Origin: Streptococcus cristatus
GTDB lineage: Bacteria; Bacillota; Bacilli; Lactobacillales; Streptococcaceae
Direction of reading: 5' to 3'
DNA: 46,965 nt
Assembly (NCBI RefSeq): GCF_003943815.1
Contig: NZ_RJNA01000009.1
Span: 22,609-69,573, forward strand
In this document: in pieces, positions 17,318 to 25,606 of the stretch
Layout: each line of letters opens with the position of its first letter
Position numbering within the stretch: position 1 is the first letter of the stretch
Notes under the pieces: model-generated
Seen by the model: only the letters and a program-made list of their open reading frames with translations
Databases searched by the model: none
What the model was told of the DNA's origin: nothing
Position numbers and translations under genes: made by a program

Positions 17318-18232
17318 CTATGGATGTGGCTCAGAAAGAGGCTGATAATAACCTTTTAAAAGCTCTTCATATACGTATGCTTCTACCTCATTGTAGCTTG
17401 CTTTATAAGGCCGGCAGAACCAAATATTGAAAGGCACCGGATCCTTAAAGCGCACAACCTTGAATTTATTCTTATCGACAAAATACTCTAAAGGACGAGG
17501 TAACAGTGCAATCATATCGTTTTGATAAGTTGACTCTATCAAGAAATCCCATGTCGATGATAAATAGGCAAAATTTGCTTTTATCTTTTTACTCTTTAAT
17601 TTTTCAGTGATTAAATCGTAGGTTGTAAATGATTTATTAAAGGTTGCTAAACCGTACTGAGCGATATCTTTCCATTTCAACAATTCTTTGTTTGCCAAGG
17701 GATGATTCTTGTCCATATAGGCCACGTATTCATCAACTTGAATGATATACTGTTCATATTTTTTAGGATCCAGATTGGTAGGTTCGATTAGTACTGCAAA
17801 ATTCAGATCCCCTGCAACCAGCTTTTGACGTAATTCATTACTTCCATCCTCAGTAACCTGAATGTTGACTTGCGGATTGTCTTGTAAAAATTTTGGTAAA
17901 ATACTAGAAAAATATACACGTAAAATCAATGACGGAATGCCCAAGTTAAAGGTACCTTTTTGTTTAAGAGCTTCCATATGAATCATTGACTGCATCTCTT
18001 CATGCCGGTTGACAATCTCTGTGGCAAAACGGTAAATCTTACCACCAGCTTCCGTCAGACTCTCTAATCTTCCATTTCTACGATTGAAGAGCTGGACTCC
18101 TTCCGTTGATTCAAAATTTGTGACAAACTGACTCAAGGCTGACTGGCTGATATGAATTTTCTTAGCTGCGATAGAAAGATTGCATCCACATTCGACGATA
18201 TTGATAAAGTAAGTCATTTGAATTATATCCAC
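17318..18232 (-). CDS. LysR-family transcriptional regulator
   Basis: About 304 aa from a GTG at 18232, which has GGGAGG about six bases upstream; an ATG seven codons earlier would bury that site and gives a longer N-terminus than the family norm. Winged-helix domain: MTYFINIVECGCNLSIAAKK, then HISQSALSQFVTNFE. The substrate-binding domain follows (FNLGIPSLILRVYFSSILPKF). It is embedded in the acyl-CoA island in the same direction, after atoDA and before the ACAD-like and MBL genes, so it is the obvious candidate regulator of the island. The inducer is unknown; an acyl-CoA or short-chain acid is plausible. Confidence 0.85.
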   Translation of the reverse strand: MDIIQMTYFINIVECGCNLSIAAKKIHISQSALSQFVTNFESTEGVQLFNRRNGRLESLTEAGGKIYRFATEIVNRHEEMQSMIHMEALKQKGTFNLGIPSLILRVYFSSILPKFLQDNPQVNIQVTEDGSNELRQKLVAGDLNFAVLIEPTNLDPKKYEQYIIQVDEYVAYMDKNHPLANKELLKWKDIAQYGLATFNKSFTTYDLITEKLKSKKIKANFAYLSSTWDFLIESTYQNDMIALLPRPLEYFVDKNKFKVVRFKDPVPFNIWFCRPYKASYNEVEAYVYEELLKGYYQPLSEPHP

Positions 18233-18284
18233 TTTTCGCCTCCCATCTTTCAAATTTCACGAGGTAATTTGCCATAAATAAAAC

Positions 18285-18319
18285 AGCAACTGGCCCTCGA
18301 ACCATGATGACCAGTTGCT
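18285..18319 (-). terminator. Terminator between atoA and the LysR gene
   Basis: Perfect 9-bp stem AGCAACTGG / CCAGTTGCT (17-nt loop) followed on the minus strand by GTTTTATTT. Only about 50 bp remain before the LysR start, so lysR depends on read-through or on a promoter I could not place. Confidence 0.65.
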
Positions 18320-18415
18320 AGTATTCTGATTAAAAACTAATCATCGCTCAAGTTGTTATAAACACATAGTAACACACTTTCAGAGAAAGAGGAGATTAAT
18401 TGCTTACTAACCTTA

Positions 18416-19069
18416 TTAGATTGACATCGTTTTCAAGTCTTCTGAAACAATTACTTCTCCTGCTGTCTTTTCAAGAACTTCCTCTAGGGTAACGCCGGGA
18501 GCAAGCTCTTTCAAGAGGAACTTACCATCTTGGAAACCAAAGACAGCCAACTCTGTAATGACTAAATCAAGAACTCCTTTGGCAGAAAGTGGCAAAGTAC
18601 ACTCTGGCAGAAGTTTAGATTGGCCATCGGCAGTAGTATGCTGGATTGCACCGATAACACGCTTCGCTCCAACCAACAAGTCCATCGCTCCACCCATTCC
18701 TGGGGCAAACTTACCTGGAATAATCCAGTTAGCAATACTACCATCTTGACTGACTTCCAAAGCTCCTAGCACGGTCGCATCAACGTGTCCACCACGGATG
18801 ATTGCGAAAGAAGTCTGTAAGTCAAATAATGCTGCTCCAGGTAAGAGAGTGATTGGCGCTCCACCAGAGTTTGCTAGGTTTGGATTGTAAGTATCTTTCG
18901 TTGGTGTTTCACCAAAGCGAAGCGCTCCATTTTCAGCCTGAAGAATAACGTTTACTCCCTCAGGAATATAGTCAGCAGATGCGTTTGGAATACCAAATCC
19001 TAGATTGACAACATCTCCATCTTTAAATTCTTGTGCAACACGTCTTGCAATAATTTCTTTTGCTTTCAT
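18416..19069 (-). CDS. atoA: Short-chain acyl-CoA:CoA transferase subunit B (AtoA-like)
   Basis: Beta subunit (217 aa) of a two-subunit acetate/butyrate-acetoacetate CoA-transferase. The catalytic Glu that forms the glutamyl-CoA intermediate is Glu46 in LQAENGALRFG. Also conserved are GFGIPNASADYIP and NWIIPGKFAPGMGGAMDLLVGAKRVI. The ATG is one base after the atoD stop, with a G-rich ribosome site inside atoD, so the two subunits are translationally coupled. In the island it can charge a free acid with CoA or release butyrate/acetoacetate; direction is not determined by sequence. Confidence 0.9.
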   Translation of the reverse strand: MKAKEIIARRVAQEFKDGDVVNLGFGIPNASADYIPEGVNVILQAENGALRFGETPTKDTYNPNLANSGGAPITLLPGAALFDLQTSFAIIRGGHVDATVLGALEVSQDGSIANWIIPGKFAPGMGGAMDLLVGAKRVIGAIQHTTADGQSKLLPECTLPLSAKGVLDLVITELAVFGFQDGKFLLKELAPGVTLEEVLEKTAGEVIVSEDLKTMSI

Positions 19070-19070
19070 A

Positions 19071-19796
19071 TTAGTTCACCCCCGCCAATTTTTTAGTCTC
19101 TGTCCAAAGATCACCCATCATCTTATGGTGTTCTTCTGGAGTCAAGCTTTGGACGACATAGTCAACAAGGATGCCCGGAACATAAATATCATTCGGATGA
19201 ATTTCGCCAGCTTCAACAATTTCATTCGCTTCAACGATAACAGTATCTGCTGCGAGTGCTAATTGCAAGGAAATGTTTTTCGTAGTACCATCGATATACA
19301 AGTTGCCGTATTTGTCAGCTTTAGTCGCTTTGATTAAGGCAACATCAATTTTAAGTGGATCATAGACCAAGTATTCACGGCCATTACGTTCCACTTTTTC
19401 ATAATCTTTTTCTAAGATTGTTCCGACTCCTGTCGGGGTCAAGACAGCTCCTAAGCCAGCTCCAGCTGCATGGAGACGCTCGACAACAGTTCCCATCGGT
19501 GTAAATTCGACTTCCATCTTCTTTTCAAAATACTCACGTTGAGCTGCTGCAGATGTTCCTACGTGGGCTGCAATATATTTTTTCACTTGGTGATTTTCAC
19601 AAAGTCGTCCAACCCCAACTTCTTTACCAGGATGAGATGTTACCACCGATACCAAAGTCAAGTCTTGCTGGTTTTGTTTTACTAATTCTTCAATCAATTC
19701 AAAAGGTTCACCGACTCCGAGGAATCCAGAAATTCCAACGATATCACCCGATTTGACCTTAGAAATAGCGTCTGATAATGATACAACTGATTTCAT
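19071..19796 (-). CDS. atoD: Short-chain acyl-CoA:CoA transferase subunit A (AtoD-like)
   Basis: Alpha subunit partner of AtoA. About 241 aa from the ATG at 19796, chosen because GAGGAGG lies eight bases upstream; an in-frame start 20 codons earlier would overlap the crotonase gene. Conserved CoA-transferase family 1 features: SGDIVGISGFLGVGEPFELIEEL, the segment EFTPMGTVVERLHAAGAGLGAVLTP and DVALIKATKADKYGNLYIDG. It lies 16 bp after the crotonase stop, so crt-atoD-atoA form one transcription unit. Confidence 0.9.
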   Translation of the reverse strand: MKSVVSLSDAISKVKSGDIVGISGFLGVGEPFELIEELVKQNQQDLTLVSVVTSHPGKEVGVGRLCENHQVKKYIAAHVGTSAAAQREYFEKKMEVEFTPMGTVVERLHAAGAGLGAVLTPTGVGTILEKDYEKVERNGREYLVYDPLKIDVALIKATKADKYGNLYIDGTTKNISLQLALAADTVIVEANEIVEAGEIHPNDIYVPGILVDYVVQSLTPEEHHKMMGDLWTETKKLAGVN

Positions 19797-19812
19797 GCTG
19801 ATACCTCCTCTT

Positions 19813-20592
19813 TTACTTACGATTGAAAACAGCTTTGCGTTTTTCAACAAAAGCACGCATTCCTTCTAGTTTGTCTTCTGTAGAGAAGAGCAGGGCTTCT
19901 GCTTCTGTTTCCAGACGGATTGCATTTTTAAGAGGAAGTTCGGCACCAACTTGAATGACATGTTTTGCTTTTTCAACAGCTAACGGTGCATTCTTCATGA
20001 TGGCTGCGGCTAATTCTTCAGCTGAAGACAACAATTCTTCAGCAGGAACCAGTTTGTTAAGAATACCTAAGTCATAGGCTTCTTGACCTTTCACTGTACG
20101 AGCAGTGAAGATAAGTTCTTTGGCACGGCTAGTTCCAATCAAGCGAGACATCCGTTGAGTACCAGCAAATCCTGGAATAATACCCAAGCCAACTTCTGGG
20201 AAGCCAACCACTGTTTTTTCAAATCCAATACGGATATCTGTTGAAAGTGCTAGCTCCATACCACCACCGAGTGCATAACCATTGATCACTGCAATCGTTG
20301 GTTGGCGTAAATCTGAAAGGCGAGTAAATGTATCATTTGCAAATGTCATGTATTCAAAGGCTTGAATAGGTGACATCAAATCCATTTCCTTTATGTCTGC
20401 TCCGGCGACGAATGCTTTTTCTCCTGCTCCAGTTACGATGACAACGCGAATTTCTTCGCTTTTCTCAACTTGATCAAGAACTTCATTCAAATCAGCCAAA
20501 ACTTGAGAACTCAAGGCGTTCAAAGCTTCAGGACGGTTGATAGTGATATATCCAATCCCATTTTTAACTTCTAATAAAACAGTTTTACTCAT
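19813..20592 (-). CDS. crt: Enoyl-CoA hydratase (crotonase)
   Basis: 259-aa crotonase-fold hydratase interconverting crotonyl-CoA and 3-hydroxybutyryl-CoA. Oxyanion-hole segments FVAGADIKEMDLM and GYALGGGMELALSTD are present. Both expected catalytic glutamates are visible, in FPEVGLGIIPGFAGTQ and SRAKELIFTARTV. First gene of the crt-atoDA unit behind a promoter with a strong dyad operator. The chain-length range is likely C4 from the context of Thl and Hbd, by inference. Confidence 0.92.
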   Translation of the reverse strand: MSKTVLLEVKNGIGYITINRPEALNALSSQVLADLNEVLDQVEKSEEIRVVIVTGAGEKAFVAGADIKEMDLMSPIQAFEYMTFANDTFTRLSDLRQPTIAVINGYALGGGMELALSTDIRIGFEKTVVGFPEVGLGIIPGFAGTQRMSRLIGTSRAKELIFTARTVKGQEAYDLGILNKLVPAEELLSSAEELAAAIMKNAPLAVEKAKHVIQVGAELPLKNAIRLETEAEALLFSTEDKLEGMRAFVEKRKAVFNRK

Positions 20593-20655
20593 TTTTATGC
20601 TCCTACTTATAAAATTGAATGACTAAGTATGATGTCAACAAATACTTAAACTACA

Positions 20656-20673
20656 AATGTAAGAGCTTACATT
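20656..20673 (-). promoter_or_regulatory. Operator-like dyad at the crt start site
   Basis: Perfect inverted repeat AATGTAAG-AG-CTTACATT placed 3 bp downstream of the predicted -10, over the expected start site. Candidate binding site for the island's LysR or another repressor. No second copy was found at the upstream promoter of the island. Confidence 0.5.
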
Positions 20674-20676
20674 CTT

Positions 20677-20705
20677 ATGATATACCATTTCTCACACTTC
20701 GTCTA
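20677..20705 (-). promoter_or_regulatory. crt-atoDA promoter
   Basis: Minus strand TAGACG, 17-nt spacer, TATCAT. The -35 lies inside a 10-mer TTAAGTAGAC (20701-20710) that recurs at the same place in the acyl-CoA dehydrogenase promoter. It sits in the 283-bp gap after the thiolase terminator; no other gene is seen there. Confidence 0.5.
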
Positions 20706-20777
20706 CTTAATCATCATTTATACATCGATAAGCAAAACTTATAGTTTTGATATTCAAATTAATTTTTCGAGAAATAA

Positions 20778-20800
20778 AACAAGCCCTATCAAGGCTTGTT
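20778..20800 (-). terminator. Terminator after the thiolase gene
   Basis: AACAAGCC / GGCTTGTT stem followed on the minus strand by TTATTTC. It separates the dehydrogenase-hbd-thl unit from crt-atoDA. Confidence 0.65.
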
Positions 20801-20875
20801 TGCAAAAAACAGCTCATCGATAGGACTTGTTTATATAGTAGAAGCAAATGGAAAACTTCAAAAATGAACTAGATT

Positions 20876-22054
20876 CTAGCGTTCTACAATGACCGCTGTA
20901 CCCATACCGCCACCGATACAAAGGGTAGCAAGACCACGTTTAACATCACGTTTTTGCATTTCGTGCAAAAGTGTTACCAAAATACGGCAGCCTGAAGCAC
21001 CGATTGGGTGACCAAGAGCAATCGCACCACCATTTACATTGACTTTTTCAGGATCAAGATTCAGTTCTTTACCAACGGCACATGCTTGCGCTGCAAATGC
21101 TTCATTGGATTCAACCAAATCTAAATCTTCCACTGTAAATCCGCCTTTTTCAAGGGCTTTGCGAGATGCGTAAATCGGGCCACAACCCATAATTTTTGGA
21201 TCTAGTCCAGCGCTTGCGTAAGATTTGATCGTTGCCAAAACTGGAACGCCCAATTCTTTAGCCTTATCAGCACTCATAACAACTACTGCTGCCGCACCGT
21301 CGTTAATACCTGAGGCATTACCAGCAGTCACAGTACCATCTTTCTTGAACACTGGACGCAATTTTCCCAATCCTTCAAGAGAAGCATCTTTTCTTGGGAA
21401 TTCATCTGTATCAAATACGATAGGATCGCCTTTACGTTGCGGAATTTCAACAGGAACAATTTCTTCTTTGAAACGACCAGCTTCGATAGCTGCAACTGCA
21501 CGTTTTTGAGATTGCACAGCAAAGTTATCTTGGTCTTCACGTGTAATGCCATATTGTTCAGCAACGTTTTCAGCTGTAATTCCCATATGGAAGGATCCAA
21601 AGGCATCTGTCAAGCCATCACGAAGCATAGTGTCTACTACTTGGGAGTCTCCCATACGGGCGCCCCAACGTTGGTTTGGAAGGACATAAGGAGCTTGGCT
21701 CATGTTTTCAGCCCCACCGGCTACAACGATATCAGCATCTCCGCACAATACAGCTTGAGCCGCCAATTGAACTGCTTTCAAACCAGAGCCACAAACTTTG
21801 TTAATAGTGAAAGCTGGAGAAGCTACTGGGACACCTGCGTTAACACTCATTTGACGAGCTACGTTTTGACCAAGACCTGCACCTAGAACATTCCCCATGA
21901 TAACTTCATCAACTTGTTCTGGTTTCAAATTTGCTCGTTCAATAGCACTTTTAATAACTAAACTACCTAGATCAACAGCCGAAACATTTTTTAAAGTTCC
22001 ACCAAAAGAACCTAAAGGTGTGCGGACTGCTGCTACAATAACTGCTTCTTTCAT
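20876..22054 (-). CDS. thl: Acetyl-CoA acetyltransferase (thiolase)
   Basis: 392-aa biosynthetic-type thiolase that condenses two acetyl-CoA to acetoacetyl-CoA or cleaves it. The nucleophilic Cys88 is in [11 protein letters not shown], the catalytic His in [14 protein letters not shown], and the second Cys in [14 protein letters not shown] at the C-terminus. It is 17 bp after hbd, so co-transcribed. Length and motifs are standard for the family. Confidence 0.95.
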   Translation of the reverse strand: MKEAVIVAAVRTPLGSFGGTLKNVSAVDLGSLVIKSAIERANLKPEQVDEVIMGNVLGAGLGQNVARQMSVNAGVPVASPAFTINKVCGSGLKAVQLAAQAVLCGDADIVVAGGAENMSQAPYVLPNQRWGARMGDSQVVDTMLRDGLTDAFGSFHMGITAENVAEQYGITREDQDNFAVQSQKRAVAAIEAGRFKEEIVPVEIPQRKGDPIVFDTDEFPRKDASLEGLGKLRPVFKKDGTVTAGNASGINDGAAAVVVMSADKAKELGVPVLATIKSYASAGLDPKIMGCGPIYASRKALEKGGFTVEDLDLVESNEAFAAQACAVGKELNLDPEKVNVNGGAIALGHPIGASGCRILVTLLHEMQKRDVKRGLATLCIGGGMGTAVIVER

Positions 22055-22071
22055 TTCTTGCTCCTTATATC

Positions 22072-22920
22072 TTAATATTTAAAGAATCCTTCTTTAGTCT
22101 TGCGACCAAGCTTACCAGCTTCAACCATCTTCTTCAGAAGTGGAGCAGGACGATACTTAGGATCTCCAAATCCATTGTTTAACACTCCCATGATAGCCAA
22201 GCAGACATCAAGACCGATCAAGTCAGCCAATGCCAATGGGCCAATTGGGTGATTAGCACCTAGTTTCATTGCTTCGTCAATTTCTTCTGCTGAAGCAATT
22301 CCTTCTCCTAAGATGAAAATAGCCTCATTGATCATTGGAATCAAGACGCGGTTCACAACAAAACCATAAGAATCTTTCACGTCTACAGCTGTTTTACCGA
22401 TTTTTTCAGTCAATTCACGAACAGCTTTGACAACTTCATCTGACGTTTGAAGCGCACGGATAACTTCAACCAATTTCATAACTGGTGCTGGGTTGAAGAA
22501 GTGCATACCAATAACACGTTCTTGATGAACCGTCGCAGCTGCAATATCAGTAATAGATAGAGATGAAGTGTTTGAAGCCAAAATAGTTTGAGGGTCAGTC
22601 AACTCATCCAACTGTTTAAAAATGCTCAATTTGATGTCGCGATTTTCAGTAGCCGCTTCAATAACCAATTGAACATGTTTAGCATCTTCATAAGATGTAG
22701 AAGGAATCAGATTTGCCAAAATGCTGTTTTTATCTTCTTCTGACAAACGACCTTTTTCAACAGAACGAGACAATTGCTTAGTAATACCATCCAGCCCTCT
22801 TTGAACAAATTCTTCCTTAATATCATTGAGATAAACTGTGAAACCTGATTGAGCAAAGACTTGTGCAATACCGCTTCCCATTTGACCTGATCCTATGATC
22901 ATCACTTTTGAAATACTCAT
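22072..22920 (-). CDS. hbd: 3-hydroxybutyryl-CoA dehydrogenase
   Basis: 282-aa NAD(P)-dependent dehydrogenase between acetoacetyl-CoA and 3-hydroxybutyryl-CoA. The N-terminal Rossmann motif is [18 protein letters not shown], followed by [11 protein letters not shown] and the catalytic His-Glu region [16 protein letters not shown]. The C-terminal helical dimer domain has [18 protein letters not shown] and [19 protein letters not shown]. It follows the acyl-CoA dehydrogenase after a 94-bp gap containing a hairpin. Confidence 0.95.
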   Translation of the reverse strand: MSISKVMIIGSGQMGSGIAQVFAQSGFTVYLNDIKEEFVQRGLDGITKQLSRSVEKGRLSEEDKNSILANLIPSTSYEDAKHVQLVIEAATENRDIKLSIFKQLDELTDPQTILASNTSSLSITDIAAATVHQERVIGMHFFNPAPVMKLVEVIRALQTSDEVVKAVRELTEKIGKTAVDVKDSYGFVVNRVLIPMINEAIFILGEGIASAEEIDEAMKLGANHPIGPLALADLIGLDVCLAIMGVLNNGFGDPKYRPAPLLKKMVEAGKLGRKTKEGFFKY

Positions 22921-22969
22921 TTTTTTCTCCTATTTACTATAAAAATATAAACTTCAAAAAGAAAGAATC

Positions 22970-23004
22970 GGAACGATTACTAGCAAATGCTGAGCAATCG
23001 TTCC
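22970..23004 (-). terminator. Intercistronic hairpin between acyl-CoA dehydrogenase and hbd
   Basis: 9-bp stem GGAACGATT / AATCGTTCC with an inner AGC/GCT pairing, followed by TTCTTTCTTTTTG on the minus strand. It could act as a partial terminator that lowers hbd-thl relative to the dehydrogenase gene. Confidence 0.4.
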
Positions 23005-23014
23005 AAATTCATTA

Positions 23015-24223
23015 TTATACAAATGCTCCAACACCAGTAATCTCACGACCAACAATCAAGGCATTCACTTCGTGTGAACCTTCATAGGTATAGATTGATT
23101 CAGCATCTGCAAAGAAACGAGCAACGTCTGTCTCAAGTGTAATACCATTACCTCCGCAAGTTTCACGAGCAAGAGCAACTGTTTCGCGCATTACCAATGA
23201 GTTGTGCATCTTAGCAAGTGCAGAGTTAAGCATCAATTCGTTACCTGCTTCTTGCATTTCTGCAATACGAGTTGAATAAGCAATAACTGCTACAGCATTT
23301 GCTTGCATACGAGCCAATTTTTCTTGAACAATTTGGAATTTGGCGATTGGACGTTTGAACTGTTCACGATCTTTAGCATATTTAAGAGCTGCAACATATG
23401 ATCCACAAGTCACTCCCATAGCAATGTGAGCAACGTCCGCACGAGTGAAGGTCAAGATACGGGCTACATCACCAAAACCATTGATATTTACCAAACGGTC
23501 TGAATCTGGAACCTCTACATTCTTCATGGTAATATGGCCATTACGGACACAACGAAGAGCAATCTTGTGTGGGATTGGTTCTGCATGATATCCAGGAGCT
23601 CCCTTACGAACGATAAAGCATTTCACTTTTCCATCTTCAACGTCGCGGGCAAATACTGGAACAACATCAGCTGTATCTGATCCACCGATCCAACGTTTTT
23701 CTCCGTTCAAGATCCATTTATCGCCAACACGCTCAGCTGTTGTAGCAAGACCTCCAGCAATGTCAGAACCTGACAACGGCTCAGTCAAAGCGAAACATCC
23801 TTGCCAGTCAAATGCAGCCAATTTAGGAAGGAATTCTTTTTGTTGACGTTCGTCACCACCAAGCAAGACTGTGTTGTAGCAAAGTCCACCATGAACTGTG
23901 AAGAAAGTTGCTATAGACGCATCAAAACGAGCTAATTCCAAATATAAGAATGCGATATAAAGTTCTGATGGTTTGTAGTTGCCTTCGCGACCTTCGAACA
24001 ATTTAGGGTTGTTCATGATTTGAGCGCCTTTAGCAACTGCATAGAATTCTTCAAATGGGAAATCAGGTGCTTCCCAATATTCATTAATGACTGGACGAAG
24101 GTGTTTTTCAATCAAACGACGAGTTTCTTGTAATACTTCCGCTTCTCCCAATGTCAAGCCATCAGCATAGTGGAAAAGATCCTCAGGGTATAGTTCACGT
24201 AAAATTTCTTCTTTAGTTGCCAT
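23015..24223 (-). CDS. Acyl-CoA dehydrogenase, glutaryl-CoA dehydrogenase/ACX4-like
   Basis: 402-aa flavin-dependent acyl-CoA dehydrogenase. The FAD/substrate motif FALTEPLSGSDIAGG is intact, as are KWILNGEKRWIGG, REQFKRPIAKFQIVQEKLA and the C-terminal YTYEGSHEVNALIVGR carrying the catalytic Glu. The overall pattern (MNNPKLFEGREGNYKPSELY; HGGLCYNTVLLGGDE) is closer to the glutaryl-CoA dehydrogenase and plant short-chain oxidase (ACX4) branch than to clostridial Bcd. First gene of the island, behind a promoter with two cre sites. No etfA/etfB is present in the window, so the electron acceptor is unknown. Confidence 0.88.
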   Translation of the reverse strand: MATKEEILRELYPEDLFHYADGLTLGEAEVLQETRRLIEKHLRPVINEYWEAPDFPFEEFYAVAKGAQIMNNPKLFEGREGNYKPSELYIAFLYLELARFDASIATFFTVHGGLCYNTVLLGGDERQQKEFLPKLAAFDWQGCFALTEPLSGSDIAGGLATTAERVGDKWILNGEKRWIGGSDTADVVPVFARDVEDGKVKCFIVRKGAPGYHAEPIPHKIALRCVRNGHITMKNVEVPDSDRLVNINGFGDVARILTFTRADVAHIAMGVTCGSYVAALKYAKDREQFKRPIAKFQIVQEKLARMQANAVAVIAYSTRIAEMQEAGNELMLNSALAKMHNSLVMRETVALARETCGGNGITLETDVARFFADAESIYTYEGSHEVNALIVGREITGVGAFV

Positions 24224-24257
24224 TTTATTGACTCCTTTTGTATAGTTTTTATTTGTA

Positions 24258-24271
24258 TAAGAGCGCTTTCA
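24258..24271 (-). promoter_or_regulatory. cre site 2 (CcpA) upstream of the acyl-CoA island
   Basis: Minus-strand TGAAAGCGCTCTTA: one mismatch to TGWAANCGNTNWCA. It lies between the start site and the first gene, 32 bp from cre site 1, about three helical turns. Confidence 0.65.
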
Positions 24272-24289
24272 TTTTTATAGCTCAGTATT

Positions 24290-24303
24290 TGTTGACGCTT
24301 TCA
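24290..24303 (-). promoter_or_regulatory. cre site 1 (CcpA) at the acyl-CoA island promoter
   Basis: Minus-strand TGAAAGCGTCAACA: one mismatch to the cre consensus. It abuts the -10 hexamer and covers the predicted start site, a repressing position. Confidence 0.7.
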
Positions 24304-24331
24304 TTTTATATCTAATATGTCCTAGTGTCTA
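24303..24331 (-). promoter_or_regulatory. Promoter of the acyl-CoA dehydrogenase-hbd-thl unit
   Basis: Minus strand TAGACA, 17-nt spacer, TAAAAT. The same 10-mer TTAAGTAGAC (24327-24336) seen at the crt promoter contains the -35. Apart from this promoter and the next terminator, the 24224-24526 gap holds nothing recognisable. Confidence 0.55.
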
Positions 24332-24499
24332 CTTAAGAAAGATTAAGAAGAGCATAAGTCCAGATTATACATATTGATTTTACTGGCTTTGAAAGGTCTT
24401 TTTCTAATAAAAACTAGGAAAAAATCTTTGAATGCGGTTACAAATTTTAACGAAAAATCTACTTTGAACTGAATTTTTATATTGAGTTTTGAAAAAGAA

Positions 24500-24517
24500 A
24501 AAGCCCATCTGGGCTTT
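24500..24517 (-). terminator. Terminator after the ATP-cone gene
   Basis: AAAGCCCA-TC-TGGGCTTT hairpin followed on the minus strand by TTCTTTTTC. Confidence 0.75.
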
Positions 24518-24526
24518 TCAGCATTT

Positions 24527-24865
24527 TTATCGGATTTGCTCAAAATGCAGATGGACAGCGATATGGTCACCGTAACCACTGCGTTCCAAATCACGCTGCA
24601 AGCGGTAGGAAATATAATGCTCAGCAATAGTGATATAGCCCGCTCCCAAGAGACGGTTTTCAACCATAGACTGAATCATACTGATAGTGGCACGCTCAAC
24701 CTTGGCTTCTTCCAGATCTAATGCGACCTTTTTTGTCACCGAGGCTAGATTTTGACGGAGGTCGTCTGTCAAGACATAAACAGTCTGAGCTGCTTTTAAT
24801 ACCGCTTGATAGATTTTATCTGGGTCAAAGTCAACGACTTCCCCACTGCGTTTAATCACTTTCAT
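24527..24865 (-). CDS. Stand-alone ATP-cone domain protein
   Basis: 112 aa consisting almost entirely of an ATP-cone: MKVIKRSGEVVDFDPDKIYQAVLKAA, then a helical middle (TKKVALDLEE) and a final region YITIAEHYISYRLQRDLER. ATP-cones are nucleotide-sensing regulatory domains of ribonucleotide reductases (NrdA/NrdD) and of the repressor NrdR. Here no reductase domain and no NrdR zinc ribbon is attached, and no nrd gene is nearby. It follows the GNAT gene by 15 bp and ends at a terminator. A trans-acting nucleotide sensor is a guess. Confidence 0.75.
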   Translation of the reverse strand: MKVIKRSGEVVDFDPDKIYQAVLKAAQTVYVLTDDLRQNLASVTKKVALDLEEAKVERATISMIQSMVENRLLGAGYITIAEHYISYRLQRDLERSGYGDHIAVHLHFEQIR

Positions 24866-24880
24866 AAAACACTCCTTTAA

Positions 24881-25381
24881 TTATATATTTCTGATATAGT
24901 GTAAATCTCTGGCTTGACTGCTATCAATCCAATTTACAGTGGCAGACTCAAAGACAAAGCCTTCTTTTTCATAAAATGGAAGACCGATAGCATTTCCTTC
25001 CGTTACTGTAACGGCTTGCTCTCTGGCCTGATATTGTGATTTTTGATAACTTGTCAAGGTCTCCAGTAACTCATGACCGACTCCCAAACGTTGAGCCTGC
25101 GGCAAGACGTAGAGAACATAAACATTGGCTCTGCCATCCTCACTCATTCCACCACCAATGCAACCAAGCACCTGCCCATTCATTTCTGCCAGCCAATAGC
25201 CATTCCATTCAGGAGAAAGTTCTGTCAAGTCCTTCAGCAAACGTTCTTGGCTATAGAAAATGTCAAAGACTCGCTCTATGTAGGAAGATGAGTAAATATC
25301 TTTATAGGTAGTCAACCAAGTTTCTCTACATATTTTTTGGATTAGTTGCCAATCAGCCTTGCTTGCCTTACAAACCTGCAT
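24881..25381 (-). CDS. GNAT-family N-acetyltransferase
   Basis: About 166 aa from the ATG at 25381 with AAGAGG eight bases upstream. The acetyl-CoA binding motif A is VYVLYVLPQAQRLGVGHELLETL, followed by a late motif LPFYEKEGFVFE typical of GNAT proteins. Substrate unknown. It has its own TTGAAA/TATAAT promoter and is followed by the ATP-cone gene, so the two are probably co-transcribed. Confidence 0.82.
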   Translation of the reverse strand: MQVCKASKADWQLIQKICRETWLTTYKDIYSSSYIERVFDIFYSQERLLKDLTELSPEWNGYWLAEMNGQVLGCIGGGMSEDGRANVYVLYVLPQAQRLGVGHELLETLTSYQKSQYQAREQAVTVTEGNAIGLPFYEKEGFVFESATVNWIDSSQARDLHYIRNI

Positions 25382-25415
25382 TATCATCACCTCTTAAGCA
25401 ATAACTTACCCTATC

Positions 25416-25444
25416 ATTATACAATTTTTTCTTGTTTTTTTCAA
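25416..25444 (-). promoter_or_regulatory. Promoter of the GNAT/ATP-cone unit
   Basis: Minus strand TTGAAA, 17-nt spacer, TATAAT. Confidence 0.65.
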
Positions 25445-25464
25445 AAAGAATGAAACATTTAGAA

Positions 25465-25582
25465 AAAGGACTAGAGAGATGAACTAAACCTCAATCTTTA
25501 GAATGTTATCTAACGTTTGAGGCGCCATTCAACTGCAATCCTTTTGAAATATTTTTCAGAGAACTATAAGTACTGGTCCTTT
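25465..25582. repeat. Imperfect inverted repeat flanking about 100 bp
   Basis: AAAGGACTAG at the left and CTGGTCCTTT at the right match in 9 of 10 positions. Inside lies a shorter pair CCTCAA / TTGAGG. No ORF. It could be a long 3' UTR stem or a decayed small mobile element; the evidence is thin. Confidence 0.25.
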
Positions 25583-25606
25583 TAGATCAAGCTAATAATA
25601 CATATA

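Noticed and set aside
15275..24331. Recent horizontal transfer of the acyl-CoA island on a mobile element
   Set aside because: No transposase, integrase, tRNA site or flanking repeats are visible; acquisition may be old, but this window does not show it.
24343..24663. 106-residue minus-strand frame overlapping the ATP-cone gene
   Set aside because: Alternate frame of a gene with clear ATP-cone motifs; its end runs across that gene's terminator.
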